A stretch of 64,000 nt of DNA from Pestalotiopsis fici W106-1 (taxonomy: Eukaryota; Ascomycota; Sordariomycetes; Amphisphaeriales; Sporocadaceae): positions 698,619-762,618 of the forward strand of contig NW_006917092.1 in NCBI RefSeq assembly GCF_000516985.1, in the 5' to 3' direction. Shown in pieces: positions 1-11,925 of this stretch. The stretch's first letter is position 1. Each line of letters begins with the position of its first letter. Made by a program: the position numbers and the translations under genes. The notes under the pieces were generated by a model. That model was not told the origin of the DNA, did no database searches, and saw only the letters and a program-made list of their open reading frames with translations.

Positions 1-1747
1 GATTGCCTTGACCCAGAGACAACTACTGGCCATGCTACGAGGCTCGAATCTTAGCCACTACATTTTCGACGACGACGATGACGAGGATGCAGGTCCATGG
101 GCTAGACGGCGGCAACGGCGGCATTCGCGGGACCCCAACCGCTTCCCAAAGGTGCCGAGCGAAAAGGGAAGGGAGCTCATGGATTCAGGCACATTTGGTG
201 CCACGGAGCAGCAAAAGTCAATCAGTGCCAAGAAGCGTATTGCACGCAGGATACTGGATCGCGAAATGGGCATTGGCAGTTCAACGAATCGAAGGCTCAA
301 CCAGGGGCTGATGGCACAAACCATGCTGCCCACTTCGGACGCCGAGATGATTATCAACTACGATGAGCCTGTCTACTCGGGACAGTTTTCAGACGATGGA
401 AACTTTTTCTATTCGTGCGTCAAGGACTTCAAGGTACGGATGTACGACACATCGAATCCGTACAACTGGAGACATTACAAGACGGTCGCATTCCCAGGCG
501 GCTCCTGGACCCTCACCGATGCTTCATTGAGTCCCGACAACAAGTGGCTAGCGTACACATCCATTGAGAGCAGAGTCTGTCTGGCACCCACAGACCCCAA
601 CGACACTGGAGACCCTTATATGCTCAATCTCGCCGGCGACCGGGGTTTCCGTGGACAGATGGGATGGCGGGGAGGTTTCGGCATCTGGTCTATCCGGTTC
701 TCTGGTGATGGCAAGGAGCTCGTGGCCGGAACCAACGCCAACTCTATTGTAGTATACGACATTGAGTCACGGCAGGTCCTGCACTCGATCGAAGGTCACG
801 AGGATCACGTGAATGCCGTCTGCTTTGCCGACAAGTCATCTCCACACATCTTGTACTCCGGCTCGGACGATGCGACCATCAAAGTCTGGGACAGGCGGTC
901 GATGGGTGATGGTCGTGAAGCAGGCGCCTTTGTGGGCCACATTGAAGGATTGACCTATATTGACAGCAAAGGCGACGGTCGATACATTTTGAGCAACGGC
1001 AAAGACCAAAGCATGAAGCTCTGGGACCTCAAGATGATGTACACGACGGCGCAGTTCCGCGAAAAGAACCCGACACGCCATACCGGCTACTCTAACTTTG
1101 ACTACCGGTGGGAGCCATATGACGACAACGACTGGTTCCCGCACCCAGACGACAACTCTGTGGTGACGTTCCGGGGCGGACACAGGGTATTGAGGACACT
1201 GATTAGGTGTCATTTTTCGCCACCAGGCAGCACCGACAGCCGCTACGTTTATACGGGCAGCCATGACGGCAAGGTCTGGATTTACAACATGGATGCGACG
1301 GTGGCAGGTACGGTCGACGTGCGCGCAGCCAGCATGAATCCTGGTGCTCTCCCCGGACGGTGGAGGGCGCACCAGCGGACAAGAGGGTTCCACGGTTGGT
1401 CAACGTGTGTAAGAGATGCTAGTTGGCATCCCAACGCGCCGTTCATTGCAGGTGAGTTGAGTTCTTACAATCTACGTGAAAGCTTCCACAACTGACTATA
1501 TCATTTTTTCTTAGCATCTTCATTGAATGGCTGGGACCACCGCGTAGGCACCGTCAGTGTACATTCGTTCAACGAGAATAAAGTGGACGAGGGAGAGCCG
1601 CCCATGGGTACGGGATACTCTGATAAGCTACGGCCAGTGAGCGATGATTTGAGATCCGGCTCCTCAGATTCTTATGGAGAGGACAATGATGACGAGGAAG
1701 AAGAAGAAGAGGAAGAGTCTGATGAGGACGAGGATTTTGAGATCTAG
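1..1747 (+). CDS. WD40 protein, DCAF11/LEC14B-like (5' partial)
   Basis: The frame is open from the left edge, so the true start lies outside; 560 residues are visible. Exons are 1-1451 and 1515-1747, joined by a phase-1 intron (gtgagt...ttag) that leads into the in-frame continuation AASSLNGWDHR. An acidic block (DDDDDED) is followed by a basic stretch, then a WD40 propeller with recognisable strand ends (KVWDRRS, KLWDLKM, VWIYNMD). The protein closes with a Glu/Asp-rich tail. The order, with the TQRQLLAMLRGS-like N-terminal motif before the propeller, is that of LEC14B/DCAF11 proteins. Family members serve as substrate adaptors of CUL4-DDB1 ubiquitin ligases; that role here is inference. 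It is convergent with the Sec61 gamma gene. Confidence 0.85.
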
Positions 1748-2191
1748 CGTCACCTCTCCTCGGAGGTGTTGTCAAAGGAAGTTGTTCTCACAAAATGCGC
1801 TTGTCGCGACAAATGCTTCAATTCATTCGTTGTCCAATATGTTTTTGTTTTCTTGGTTTGTATGTTGTACATAGGCCCCAATACCAATGCAATGTGATTA
1901 TGACGAGCTGCACGCAGCACCGAATCCATGCAATGTGTTCTTGTTTCGAAATGCCGGCTCGCCATTTTCAACCAGCTTGAATCGTACTGAGTATTAAATT
2001 TTCCTTGCTGGCAAGGCCGAGCTGTGCATTTGTTGGTATATAGCTCAGCCTGCTCATTTGCCGCAAACCGTAAAAGGCCCCCTTTTGGGGCCCCTCAAGC
2101 CCATCCAAAATGCATCGCTCGATCGTTTCATATGCCCCCCCGTCGTACCGTGTCAATTGACTTCTACCGCTCCCAGAAAGAGGGAACGTGT
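1748..2191. other. Convergent intergenic, 3' UTRs
   Basis: 444 bases between two gene ends that face each other. No conserved reading frame or RNA gene was seen. It presumably holds the 3' UTRs of the WD40 and Sec61 gamma genes. Confidence 0.6.
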
Positions 2192-2486
2192 TTATGCGCC
2201 ACCAACGAGGATGTTGTTAACGGGGATGTGGATGAGCTTGACGATGTAGCCGACGGCACCCATGATAAGGAAACCGACGCCGACAGCCTGGCAGATCTTG
2301 ATCTGTAAGATGGGGGACAGGTTAGTAGTCACGTTGCTGAAACTCCGCATTCCAGAGAGAAGGTTTCCGGGCTAGACAACGTACAAATTCCTTGCCATCA
2401 GGCTTGGTGCACCTGTTGATGAACAACGAGCCCTCCTTGACAAAGTCCCTAGGCAGGTCGAGGATCTCTTGAACTTGGTCGCTCAT
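2192..2486 (-). CDS. SSS1: Protein translocase subunit Sec61 gamma (SecE/Sss1)
   Basis: Tail-anchored subunit of the ER Sec61 translocon, needed for co- and post-translational protein entry into the ER. Exon 1 is 2385-2486 (34 codons, starting [20 protein letters not shown]) and exon 2 is 2192-2302. They are separated by an 82-base phase-0 intron (GTACGT...TTACAG). The spliced product is 70 residues, the usual length for fungal Sss1. It has an amphipathic N-terminal helix, the conserved RCTKPD segment and a single membrane helix ([20 protein letters not shown]) before a short lumenal end NNILVGGA. The intron falls just before the conserved IKICQA segment. This identification is very secure. 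Confidence 0.96.
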
Positions 2487-4188
2487 CTTGACGGATGATG
2501 TGGTTTTGGACGAAAAAAGTTTCGCAGGTAATAGGCGACGAGGAGAAGTCGATTGGCGAAAACGGTGGACTTTGAAGGAGTGGGTGGAAGAAGAGAATTG
2601 GGGGGTATCGCGACGTGGTCGTGTGTTCGTGAGAAGGTCGAGATAATAAAATAATTCGGAGCTCTGTCCTTTTGGCTTAGGAGGCGCAACTGGGGGAGGA
2701 TGCGGCCAGATTGACGCTCAATTGGGACAGGGGTCTTCTATCAGCTGGGGGAGTCGAGATGCTCTGGATGCTTCTCTTGACAAGTGGCACTGGCGGCTCC
2801 AAACGACTCTGGCCAGAAATCCTCCAGCTGCCAGCCAAAACTCAACCCTGGGGGGTGGTTGCACCAAAACCCAGGTGAGCGGAGGTCGGGCGACAGAAGG
2901 CGTGGAATTGCAGGCAAGGTGTTAAGAACAGGTTGACAGGGATGGCCTAGCGCCCAGCGATCCCATTTGGACTCCACTACTGACCAGCCTAGCCTCCAAT
3001 GTTACCTGGATAGAAGGGCAGAGACAGGGATGCCCACCCGGAGCCGGGACCCCTTTCTAGTGGATCCTGGGTGGTCTGAGGCTTGAGCTCAGGGCTCCAT
3101 CCGACAAGCAGAGCTCCAAGCAGCAAGGTCCCGACATCGAAACAAACCAAAACCACATGCATCAACTGACTGGGCGTTTGTGCATCTAACGTACATTTAC
3201 CTTTCAGGTACAACACCCGTTGGGCATCTTGACTCGCCGCTTCTGGCCTTTCCCATCGATTGTTCACTGACCTCTAGCATCTCCATTTGACTACACCGTT
3301 TGATCACTTCACCTGCCCCGTCGGTCGCGATCACATTCAGAACCTCCAACCCTCACCGAAGCAGGCACGGCGTCGAGAACAAGCGGCTTTCCCTCGTCAC
3401 ATATCATTCTCTTGTCTTTTTTTCAAGACATTGCACCGACTGTCTTGGCCTATCGCCTCGCTAGCCTGCCGACACAATCGACCGACCCTGACAAGCCGGA
3501 CGAGTACGTGAAGGAAAGCCAGCCAAGGGAGGGAGCAAGAAGCGGCTCGCCTTTGGTCATCATTCAAAGGATACTTCATTTCATTTGGGCTGTTCCATTC
3601 CTCTCCTGCAGAGACAAGATTGCAAGCACAGAGCTTCATCTTCGGCGACTCTCCATAAGGATCAGCTTGTCTGTAGCTATCCAACCTACTATTTCTGTCG
3701 GTCAAGAAGCCATCAAGGAAGAGAGTGTACATATCGGTCGGGCGAGCCTGTTCGTCCTTCGTCTAGTCTGCAAGAGGAAGTCAGGAATGTACGTATAGCT
3801 GGGACAAGTTCATGAGATTTGTCTTCTCTCTATTTCCTTTGCATCGCATACGGAGCACTCCGTCTTTCCTTTCTCTCTCTATCCTTCGCAGCATGTATGT
3901 ACGTTCTGCCTTACTGATAACATGGCTTGGAAGACCACAGGAAAGTGTACTTATCGGAAGAAGAGAAAAATACACGCCATACTTTGATTCCCTTGGACTT
4001 GGCCTCGACTCTGAGCACTGTACTTGAGTAGCTCTATAATTTGGGCATCTCGTACTGAATCGATTACAAACAGAACCGCGCAATATCACTAGAAGAGTCA
4101 ACAGGCTACCCGCCTGGTACCCTGAGCATCGCATTCGCGACAGCCGTCACAGCAGCACACATTTATCTTCACGGAACTCCTCAGCACA
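2487..4188. other. Shared 5' region of Sec61 gamma and RRM genes
   Basis: 1.7 kb between divergently transcribed genes. The half next to 4188 is pyrimidine-rich in patches (around 3405-3425 and 3825-3890), as in long fungal leaders. Short open frames occur but show no family resemblance or splice-consistent extension. It probably carries both promoters and a long 5' UTR for the RRM gene. Confidence 0.45.
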
Positions 4189-5500
4189 ATGGCCGACGAA
4201 GACTTTGAGATCGACATCTACGGCTCCGCCGACAACGACACCCAAAACGATGCACCCGGCCAAGATAACAATGCCCAGTCTTATGAGAGTAACACGGCGA
4301 TTACAGTGGCAAATGGCTCTAACAACTCCACCCAGCCCCAGGTCAACCGCCATGATGACCATGGCTCCGAAGATCATCATGATCATGACATTGATACAAA
4401 CAACAACGATGGTGCCGGCTCGCATTCGATCACTCAACAGCCCCAACAAGGAGTGAAACGGAAGGAGGGCTCAGATGACAGACCCATCGACCATGGTGCT
4501 ACCAGCTGTCTCATGATTTCGGAGCTGAACTGGTGGAACACGGACGATGACATCCGCAAGTGGGTTGTCCAGGCAGGATGTGAGGACGAGCTCAAGGATA
4601 TCACTTTTAGTGAGCACAAGGTGAATGGCAAAAGCAAAGGGTAAGCCTGGCCCTTAACATATCCCATCTGCTATTGTATTTTGGGGTGGCCCCATTTCTT
4701 CAGAATGTGCAAATGATCAAAGGCGTGGTAGCGACGTGACGCTTGTCATATCCCTCGATTCACCTACACTCGACTTGTGCTGACAACATTCTTTCTAGCC
4801 AAGCATACGTCGACTTCACCTCACAGCAGGCCGCTACTGCTACTAAACACCAGATAGATCAGGCTGAGTGTCCTGCGGGGTCCAAGAAGCCTACTGCCTT
4901 GTATTCCACGCCTCACAATAACCCATTCCGTACTTTGCCCAAGGATGCACCAGCCCGTGGCAATAAGGAGCTTGGCGCCCGTGGGGGTGCTACTGCTGGT
5001 GGATTCAATAATCGTGGAAATTTTAACAGCAATTTCCGGGGCCGCGGAAATTTCAACAATGGTCCTCGTGGTGGTGGATTTAACCCCAACTTTTCGGGTG
5101 GGAACATGGGCTTCAATAATAACATGGGAGCTGGGTTCAATCCGTCCATGGGCGGCGGCGGCGGCGGCGGCTTTAATGGTGGCTACAACAACCGTGGCGG
5201 CAATATGATGCGCGGCGGAATGGGTGGCATGAGAGGTCGTGGAGGAATGAACAACATGATGGGCAACATGGGCATGCCAGGTGAGTTCTCAATGCTAGAG
5301 ACGCTTTCATCAACAATCAATTGACCTTGACAGGTTTCAACCCCATGCAAATGGGTGGAATGCCCGGCAACATGGGTATGGGTATGATGGGCAATGGTAT
5401 GCAGCCACAATTCAATCCCAACTTCTTTGGTGGCAATCAAGGCGGTGGCAACGACTGGCAACAGAACCCGCACGGTGCCAAGCGACCCCGGGGAGAGTAG
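4189..5500 (+). CDS. RRM protein resembling CFIm68/CPSF6
   Basis: 366 residues from three exons: 4189-4640, 4799-5280 and 5334-5500. The start is MADEDFEIDIYG. One RRM spans about residues 107-180, with RNP2-like CLMISELNWW followed by NTDDDIR and RNP1-like NGKSKGQAYVDF, which is interrupted by intron 1. The WW-x-TD pattern after RNP2 is typical of the CFIm68/CPSF6-7 subgroup of cleavage factor Im, which helps choose poly(A) sites in metazoa. The C-terminal half is low-complexity Gly/Asn/Met/Arg with RG and FN repeats and ends KRPRGE, which could act as a nuclear signal. Assignment to mRNA 3'-end processing is by family resemblance; a general hnRNP-like role is the alternative. Confidence 0.85.
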
Positions 5501-6908
5501 GACTCTCGCCCGTCGGTATCTCATACGATTGGTTCTCAACCCTCGTCGTCTACGCCGCCGTCCGGTCATCAACAGACCTCCGTCAGGACCCTCGTCAGGA
5601 CTCGAACCGGTTACGTGCGAAATATCCCTGGACATCCGACGCGCCGAGGGCTATGAGTCCCGTTCTGCAGCGAAAATCACTCGAAGGTTGTACTACCATA
5701 ATTGCTGGTACGGTCTGGTCTTGAGATGGATAGGCTATGCGCCTACGCCCAATCTTAATTTTGAAGTCATCGACGTATTACTAGCTCTGCTAGTGGACTA
5801 GCATCGTCCTATACTACTAGCATGATTGTTGACTCGGTTGCGTACGGTAAATTATAGCATTCCGTTTCCTTGACCGCTCTTAAATCAAGATTGCAAATCA
5901 GCTGTGTGTCGGCATCGAACTTGGTTTGCAACTTTACTGCCTGGCTCAAACCCGGTGGAAGCGCCCGAAGAGTATCAAAACAGAGAAAGATGAGGGCATC
6001 GGGAGGTGAATGCCTCATCAAATATGTTGGAGTAACAGACTTCATACCTCGACAGCACAGATCCGAATCATGATGTTATCTCATGATTGTTGTCTGCAAA
6101 GGTAGTTACGAAAGCGGAGACTCGGCATCACCATAGCTGCACGCAGTATCATTACCTGCCAGGCCGAGGGCCAAAGGTCGAGATGTTTTGTGTTAATTAA
6201 TACAATTGGTTTAAATCAGCCAGAAACTAAGATGCTGCGCATTTCCCAGCAACCCATCATTCTTTCGAGGTTTGAAAGAATGTGTCCTTGTGTATGGATA
6301 CTTGAGGTAGTTGATTAATACCGAACCCAACATGACAATATTAGAGACGTGACTCGCTTCATTTCGGGGATGTGATTTGACCGGAGCAATATTGTTTCTG
6401 TTCAGACACGATGTTTCGTTGGTAAACTCCGTGTACCGAGATATGGGTGAGGTGGGCAGATACTTCAAGTTTCTTTCAAGTGTGCAACCTGTATGTATGT
6501 CTGCCAACTACTCAGTGAGTATTAACGGACGGTGAAAAGATTGTGGATCCCACTACGATTGCATTTCCTTCTTCTCTAGCACAAAATATGAATTTGCGAT
6601 GGTCCGTAGGTAAACTCCGCATCGCGTCTGTTTCTTGGAGACCAGCGAATAATGTGAACACGGGCATCAATTGAGTGTAAACGGATGGTGCAGCCTTATT
6701 TCCGAAAGGCGGGGTGTGCTTGCCGATTGAGCTGGGGGATAATATTGTGTATATAATCATTTGTGTTCCTTCGTAAGCTGCCAAGAGATTAGAAACAAGA
6801 CAAAATCAACATTCCAGCATTATACCGATTCATCGGTACTTTATAATTGAAATCACACATATTTCCCACCAAATTGAGATCAGTCCAAACCACTACAACA
6901 AGCCAACC
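5501..6908. other. Intergenic, no gene recognised
   Basis: 1.4 kb with the RRM 3' UTR at the left. A short imperfect tandem repeat of ctcgtcagga lies near 5575-5605. The rest is AT-richer DNA with short minus-strand frames (6211-6507, 6512-6784) that resemble nothing known and lack supporting splice structure. The last ~100 bases are presumably the promoter and leader of the next gene. Confidence 0.45.
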
Positions 6909-7397
6909 ATGGCCTCGGCACCATCACAAATTCCCTCGGAAACCCTGTCAGCCACAGCAACAGCTTGGCTCGACGCCCTAGGGAGCCTCGATCCGGAACG
7001 CCTCCGCGCCGTCATGAGCCCCGACTACAGTCATACCTTTGCGCCAGGATCGCTGACCCGGCTCGCCAATAGCTCCAAGGACCGCGAGGCCATGTGCGGA
7101 CACGTCGAACACGTGGGCCGGGTCTTGACCAGCTTTCCCATCTTTCCCCGACAGGTGTGGCCCAACCCGTCGCTGCGACAGGTTGTCGTCTGGGCGGATT
7201 CCAAGGCCAACTTCAGGGACGGGGCCACAAAGGGACCCGATGAGGACTGGGAATTTGCCGGCGAATACATGTTTGTCATTACCATGAATGAGACAGGGGA
7301 CAAGGTGGACAAGGTGCTCGAGTTTCTTGACTCCAAGGCTACGGAGCGCGCGTGGGAGCTGATGGCTAAGGCTTTGAAGAACCTTGAGAGTCAGTGA
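6909..7397 (+). CDS. SnoaL/NTF2-like fold protein
   Basis: A single exon of 162 residues starting at the first ATG after an A/C-rich leader (caagccaaccATG), a good fungal start context. The pattern is TATAWLDALGSLDPERLRAV, then a central Phe/Trp-rich segment (FPRQVWPNPSLRQVVVWADS), then a strand-rich end with EYMFVITMNETGDKVDKVLEF. This matches small fungal SnoaL-like/NTF2-like alpha+beta cone proteins. Such proteins act as small-molecule isomerases, hydrolases or ligand-binding domains. No catalytic residues can be named, and no export signal or membrane segment is seen. The substrate is unknown. Confidence 0.7.
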   Translation: MASAPSQIPSETLSATATAWLDALGSLDPERLRAVMSPDYSHTFAPGSLTRLANSSKDREAMCGHVEHVGRVLTSFPIFPRQVWPNPSLRQVVVWADSKANFRDGATKGPDEDWEFAGEYMFVITMNETGDKVDKVLEFLDSKATERAWELMAKALKNLESQ

Positions 7398-7931
7398 AGA
7401 GGTGAGCTTGCTCATTGGAGGATTTTGACAAAGTCATAGAATCAGTACCTATCGTCAATAGAAGACACTATGTTTCCTCTATACCGATGCCATAACTCGC
7501 CAGCTGTTCGACAAGCTGCTCATTGGAGTCAGGATCATGTATAGTCCGCCTTGTATTCATGAGGCGCCCGTTGTAAATCGTCCCTTCGTAAGCAGCGTCA
7601 CAGGCAGCTCACGTAGAGTATGGTGATAACATCGTCGAATCTAAGAGCATTTAACACTTACTGCAAGATCCAAAACTGTGTCTTTACTCCCATTCAACAA
7701 TTGTCCACATTTCAAATTATCAATTATGGGCAGGTAAAGGACGGCCGGCGCCGGCTTAAGGTGTGGAGTCGTCCGGCGTTCCTATCTCGGGCGGGGTTTA
7801 GTTTAGTGCTCGGTGCCACCATTTGTAAACCACTTCGACACGGAGCATCACCCGGGACACACCTGATACTTTACACATTCCTTCAAAATAAACTCCAAAG
7901 GGAAGACCGAAGTCCATACGCGATTATAATC
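7398..7931. other. Intergenic, promoter of iminopeptidase gene
   Basis: 534 bases between two same-strand genes. The frame of the next gene stays open upstream to 7620, but no ATG with homologous sequence is seen before 7932. A short GC palindrome, gccggcgccggc, lies near 7744-7755. Confidence 0.4.
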
Positions 7932-9014
7932 ATGGCCCCAGTATACCCAAAGTTTGACGTCATCAAGTCTGGACACCTGGATGTGTCTTCAGTCCACTCC
8001 ATCTACTGGGAAGAGTGCGGTGCGCCCTCGGGCGTACCCATCATCTACCTCCATGGCGGACCGGGTGGTGGCATCGAGAACTCGGACAGACTGTACTTTG
8101 ACCCCGCCCACTACCGCAGCATCCTCTTTGACCAGCGCGGATCCGGACGATCGACGCCCCATGCGTCGCTCGAGGAGAACACGACCTGGCACCTGGTAGC
8201 AGACATTGAGAAGCTGCGCGAGCACCTCGGCGTCGACCGCTGGATCGTCTTTGGCGGCTCCTGGGGCTCGACTCTCTCGCTCGCCTATGCCGAGGCGCAC
8301 CCGGATCGCTGCCTGGGTCTGATCCTCCGCGGCATCTTCACCCTGCGCCGCGAGGAGCTCTTGTTCTACTACCAGCAGGGCGCCAACTTTTTGTTCCCAG
8401 ACTATTTTGAGCACTACAAGTCTGTGATTCCCGAGGAGGAGCGCGGTGATATGATGGGCGCTTTCTACAAGAGGCTCACTGGTGACAATCAGGAGGAGAA
8501 GCTCAAGTGGTTAGTGCTGCCTCAAACGGGTTTGAGTCTAAAGATGCTAATTGTGGCTCGTTTCTAGCGCCGATGCTTGGAGTCGATGGGAAGTGTCGAC
8601 AAGCAAGCTCATTGTTGATCCATCATACATTGCCAAGGCAGAAGATCCAAAATGGTACGTTTTATCCCGTAAAGCCAGAGCGCTCTGGGAGCCACAGCTG
8701 ACCTTATCCTCAGGGCATTGGCATTCGCACGCATCGAGTGTCACTTTTTCGTCAACGGCGGCTGGATGAAGGACGGCCAACTCATTGATGATGCTCACAA
8801 GATCAAGCACCTTCCCATTGTCATTGTCCAGGGCCGCTACGATGTGGTCTGCCCGGCCAAGACGAGCTGGGACTTGTACCAGGCCCTCGGCGGAAAGGAC
8901 AATAGCAATGTCGAGTACAAAATTATTGGGGATGCTGGCCACAGTGCTCACGAAGCGACAATTGAGGAGGCCCTGGTGGACGCGGCTGAAAAGTTCAAGT
9001 CTATCAAGGCATGA
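7932..9014 (+). CDS. Prolyl iminopeptidase (alpha/beta hydrolase, S33)
   Basis: 321 residues from exons 7932-8509, 8568-8654 and 8714-9014; both introns are in phase 2. The enzyme removes N-terminal proline from peptides. The S33 hallmarks are present: oxyanion-loop HGGPGGG, DQRGSGRSTPH, and the nucleophile elbow GGSWGSTLSLAYAEAHP with Ser as nucleophile. Further on are the catalytic Asp context GRYDVVCP and the catalytic His in GDAGHSAHE. The start at MAPVYPKFDVIKSGHLDV lies where bacterial and fungal relatives begin. No signal peptide is seen, so the enzyme is probably cytosolic. Length is normal for the family. Confidence 0.93.
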
Positions 9015-9888
9015 TCACCAGATTCACAGGATCAAACTAGATATTGAAGTATTGCCACAACCTAGATCCAGTACAAATAAAAGTCCACGTCAAGCATTGA
9101 GCAGTCGCCAACTCTCTAGAAGGGTGCATTACACTGTCAGCTTGGTGTTGTGCTCTGCAGCCCGATGACTGTGATGTTGAGGTCGCCTTTAGTTTGCCGG
9201 CTTCACTGGGCCGAAACAAATCTCTTTCTGGATGAAACTGCCGAAGTAGATTGTGAGAAAAGTTCGATGGGATAAACGTTGTAGTATAATCACGGGATAA
9301 ATTCAATTGTAATCACTAAAATCATATTATGTAGGACGACAATCAACGGACACAAGACAACGATGCTCTGTTATCTGATGCCGTAAACGTCTTTCCAATT
9401 TCATAAATGAGGCTTTGGATTCAATGCAGTCATGTCTGGATCATGGTCGATGGTTCCATTGTGAAGGCCATGGGAAAAGAATTTACCGCAGCTCAACTGT
9501 CTTTCGTTCACCCCAAGAGCGCCGACCCATAGCCAACCTGAGAACAGAAAAATTGATCAGAAGACACGACTCGAAACAAGCTCAGACGAGCATTTTACTG
9601 CGTTTTGTTTCAGATCGCCAAGTCCACGTTTGTAAGAAGTCTGTCATTTATTCAGTTGTTGCCTGTGTTTTTTATGTAAACTTTTTCATCACCTCTATCG
9701 TCAATCCCACCCTTTCTTGACCAAACATCGTTCGAGGACTTGAGGCGACAATTGGGTTCTGTTGGTTGGATTCGTCAACAACCAAAGATATTTCGCTCTT
9801 CCTCTCCGATAACAATTATCCACGTGAACTCACGTCTTGTCACACAGCAAGTATAGTATCCTCTTTCGAGAAAACCCCTATCGTCGTC
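9015..9888. other. Intergenic, no gene recognised
   Basis: 874 bases holding the iminopeptidase 3' UTR and the leader of the next gene. Short frames have no recognisable content. Confidence 0.45.
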
Positions 9889-10543
9889 ATGGATGCACTC
9901 AGGGACTACTTTCGCCAAGGCAAGATGCCTCCTGAGGGTGTATTCAGATCAAGCATGGCCGACATCATGTCCTCTGAGAATACCTCAAAGGTAAGCAATA
10001 TTCCGCCATTGGTGTAATGAGAATCTATCAAACTAACGACTCTATTTGCTGGCACAGCCTCCCAACAAGAAGCGACGACTCGAGACGGTCGCCTCCGACT
10101 TCCTTGATGAGGATGATGGTGATGATGTTGATGATGAAGATGATGAGAATGACGGGCCTGACAAGCTTGAAGAGCACGATGAGCAGAACGCCCGATTGGA
10201 GAATACGGTCCAGCGATGTGTGGCACTCATCCGTCGATCGCTTGACGAAATGGCCCAAGAGACTGAGGCCTCGCAGTCTGAAATCGTGTCAGATCTCGAG
10301 GATCAGCTCGCCAAGATGACTTCAAAGAAAGATTACTACAAGAAACGCGTCATTTCGCAAGAGAACAAGATGGCCTCAAAGAACGACAAGCTGAGGCAGC
10401 AGGAGCAGGAGATTCTAGCATTGAAGGCAGAGGTCCAATGGCACAAGCAAGCAACATCGCAGGCCATGCGAGATCTCCAGCATTTGAGCGGCCAGGCGTT
10501 TTACACCAGAAACGAGATGCTTCGACTTCTCAATGTCGTTTAG
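9889..10543 (+). CDS. Acidic coiled-coil protein, tandem copy A
   Basis: 195 residues from exons 9889-9990 (34 codons) and 10058-10543, with a phase-0 intron. Exon 2 opens with a basic, NLS-like PNKKRRLE. A Asp/Glu run (about residues 48-72) follows, then a long heptad-rich helix (about 75-180) rich in Lys/Glu/Gln. No known domain was recognised. The next gene downstream has the same plan: a short exon 1, a phase-0 intron just before a KKRRL motif, then a coiled coil. The DNA after both stop codons also shares an element of about 75 bases, so the two appear to be diverged tandem duplicates. A nuclear structural or scaffold role is possible but unproven. Confidence 0.75.
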
Positions 10544-11112
10544 CATGCACCTGCCGAGATCTACCATCGGGTAGTCTACAGAAATCGGATTCCCCTACAA
10601 CATGTTATGATAGGGTCAGGTGGCTTGCATTTCTGTTCACAAGGGTTCAGCTCGAGCAAGAACGCCAGAGAAGTTATTGAAGCTCGAGAGATGGGACTAG
10701 AGCTTGACGCAGGATCGCAAAGGGTTGAAGAAACACCTCTTAAAAGAAGCATTTGTTGAGCGGACGGTTTGTTCATTGTAATCACACCACAGACAGGCAA
10801 TGCAGATATGCGAAATGGAAATATGCTATGATCTGACCAAGATTGGCCGTTTTACCCATTGACACACAATTGTCAATCGACTCTGCCAGATCTTTTACTA
10901 CTCTTTCCCTAGACACAACCTCTGCAATCAAGGTCCTTGCCACTCTTTGGTATTCCATCCTGCAGGTCTACCTCTTTGTGCCATCTTTTTATTCACCTTT
11001 TTGAATCAACCACTATCTCTTGAAAACAATTCCAGAAACACTTCAAATAACTCAGCTTGCTTGAGTCCCGTTTTGATTCATCTCCCTGGCAACCTCCTTC
11101 CTTACCAGCGAC
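10544..11112. other. Spacer between tandem coiled-coil genes
   Basis: 569 bases containing the 3' UTR of copy A, the conserved downstream element at 10773-10849, and a pyrimidine-rich leader for copy B. No other gene is evident. Confidence 0.5.
10773..10849 (+). repeat. Conserved 3' element, copy A
   Basis: This stretch begins cattgtaatcac and ends gaccaagattggcc. It is about 85 percent identical by eye to 12062-12136, with one or two indels. It lies about 230 bases after the stop of coiled-coil copy A, and its partner lies about 140 bases after the stop of copy B. Confidence 0.8.
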
Positions 11113-11925
11113 ATGGACCGTGTCGAAGGCTTTACAATGGAAAATTCCGAGTACATAGATTTGACGACTGGCTTTGACAGCGACGACGATGACAGCGACG
11201 ACGATGACAACGACGAGAAATTCATGACAGGGCCGCAAAACCTTTTTTCCAAAGTCCACGTAAGCTTGACCCTGTTGATCGCAACGCATAAGAATCTGTA
11301 ACACTAAGACTACTTTACACAGGGAATGTTAGAGACTCAGAGCAAGAAGCGACGCCTCGCTCCCGACAATGGAAAAAACGAGAACCTCAACGACGCCACC
11401 GCGGCTTCTTCTTCATCCCCTCCTCAGACACTTCCCCAAGAGACGCGACAGCGACCCCAGGACCAAGCAAATTGGGAAGTCATTCGGCAGCTAAATGAGA
11501 GCCACGCCGAAAATCATAATCTCAAAAAAGAGGTCTCCCAAATGAAGGGCAGGATACGTGAGCTGGAAACAGATCTCGGCAGCAAAGATGACGACCTGAA
11601 GAAGGCCCTCCACGATGGAAAAGAATGGAAGGAACAGATGGAGCGCTTTGGCGAGGAAATTCTTCGACTGAATGAGAAGGAAGGGACAAATTACAAGATC
11701 ATGGCAGAAGACAATTACAAGGTAGCAATGGACCGTCGCGAGGCTTGGCGCAAATATCATTCCACACGCAAGGAGCTTGACGAGAAGCGCAAGAGCGAAG
11801 CGGCCATGAGACGCGAGTTACGCCGAATGTACAAGGTTCTGCGCAAGGCATCCCCAGAGACATTTGAGATGGAAACGACAGGGGACAGAAATGGAATGTT
11901 CCTCGACATACTCTTGGAAGATTAA
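11113..11925 (+). CDS. Acidic coiled-coil protein, tandem copy B
   Basis: 249 residues from exons 11113-11259 (49 codons) and 11323-11925, with a phase-0 intron. Exon 1 contains an Asp/Ser run (about residues 22-35), where copy A has its acidic run after the intron. Exon 2 begins GMLETQSKKRRLAPD, with the same KKRRL motif right after the splice junction. A Ser/Pro/Gln linker is followed by an extended coiled coil (about 95-225) and a short tail ending LDILLED. The function is unknown. Shared exon structure, NLS-like motif and 3' element tie it to the preceding gene as an old duplicate. Confidence 0.75.

Noticed and set aside
5580..5650. Minus-strand tRNA-like T-loop (GGTTCGAGTCC) with a 7-base end pairing
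   Set aside because: The T-stem has two mismatches, the spacing is about 8 bases too short for a tRNA, and no sound anticodon arm could be drawn.
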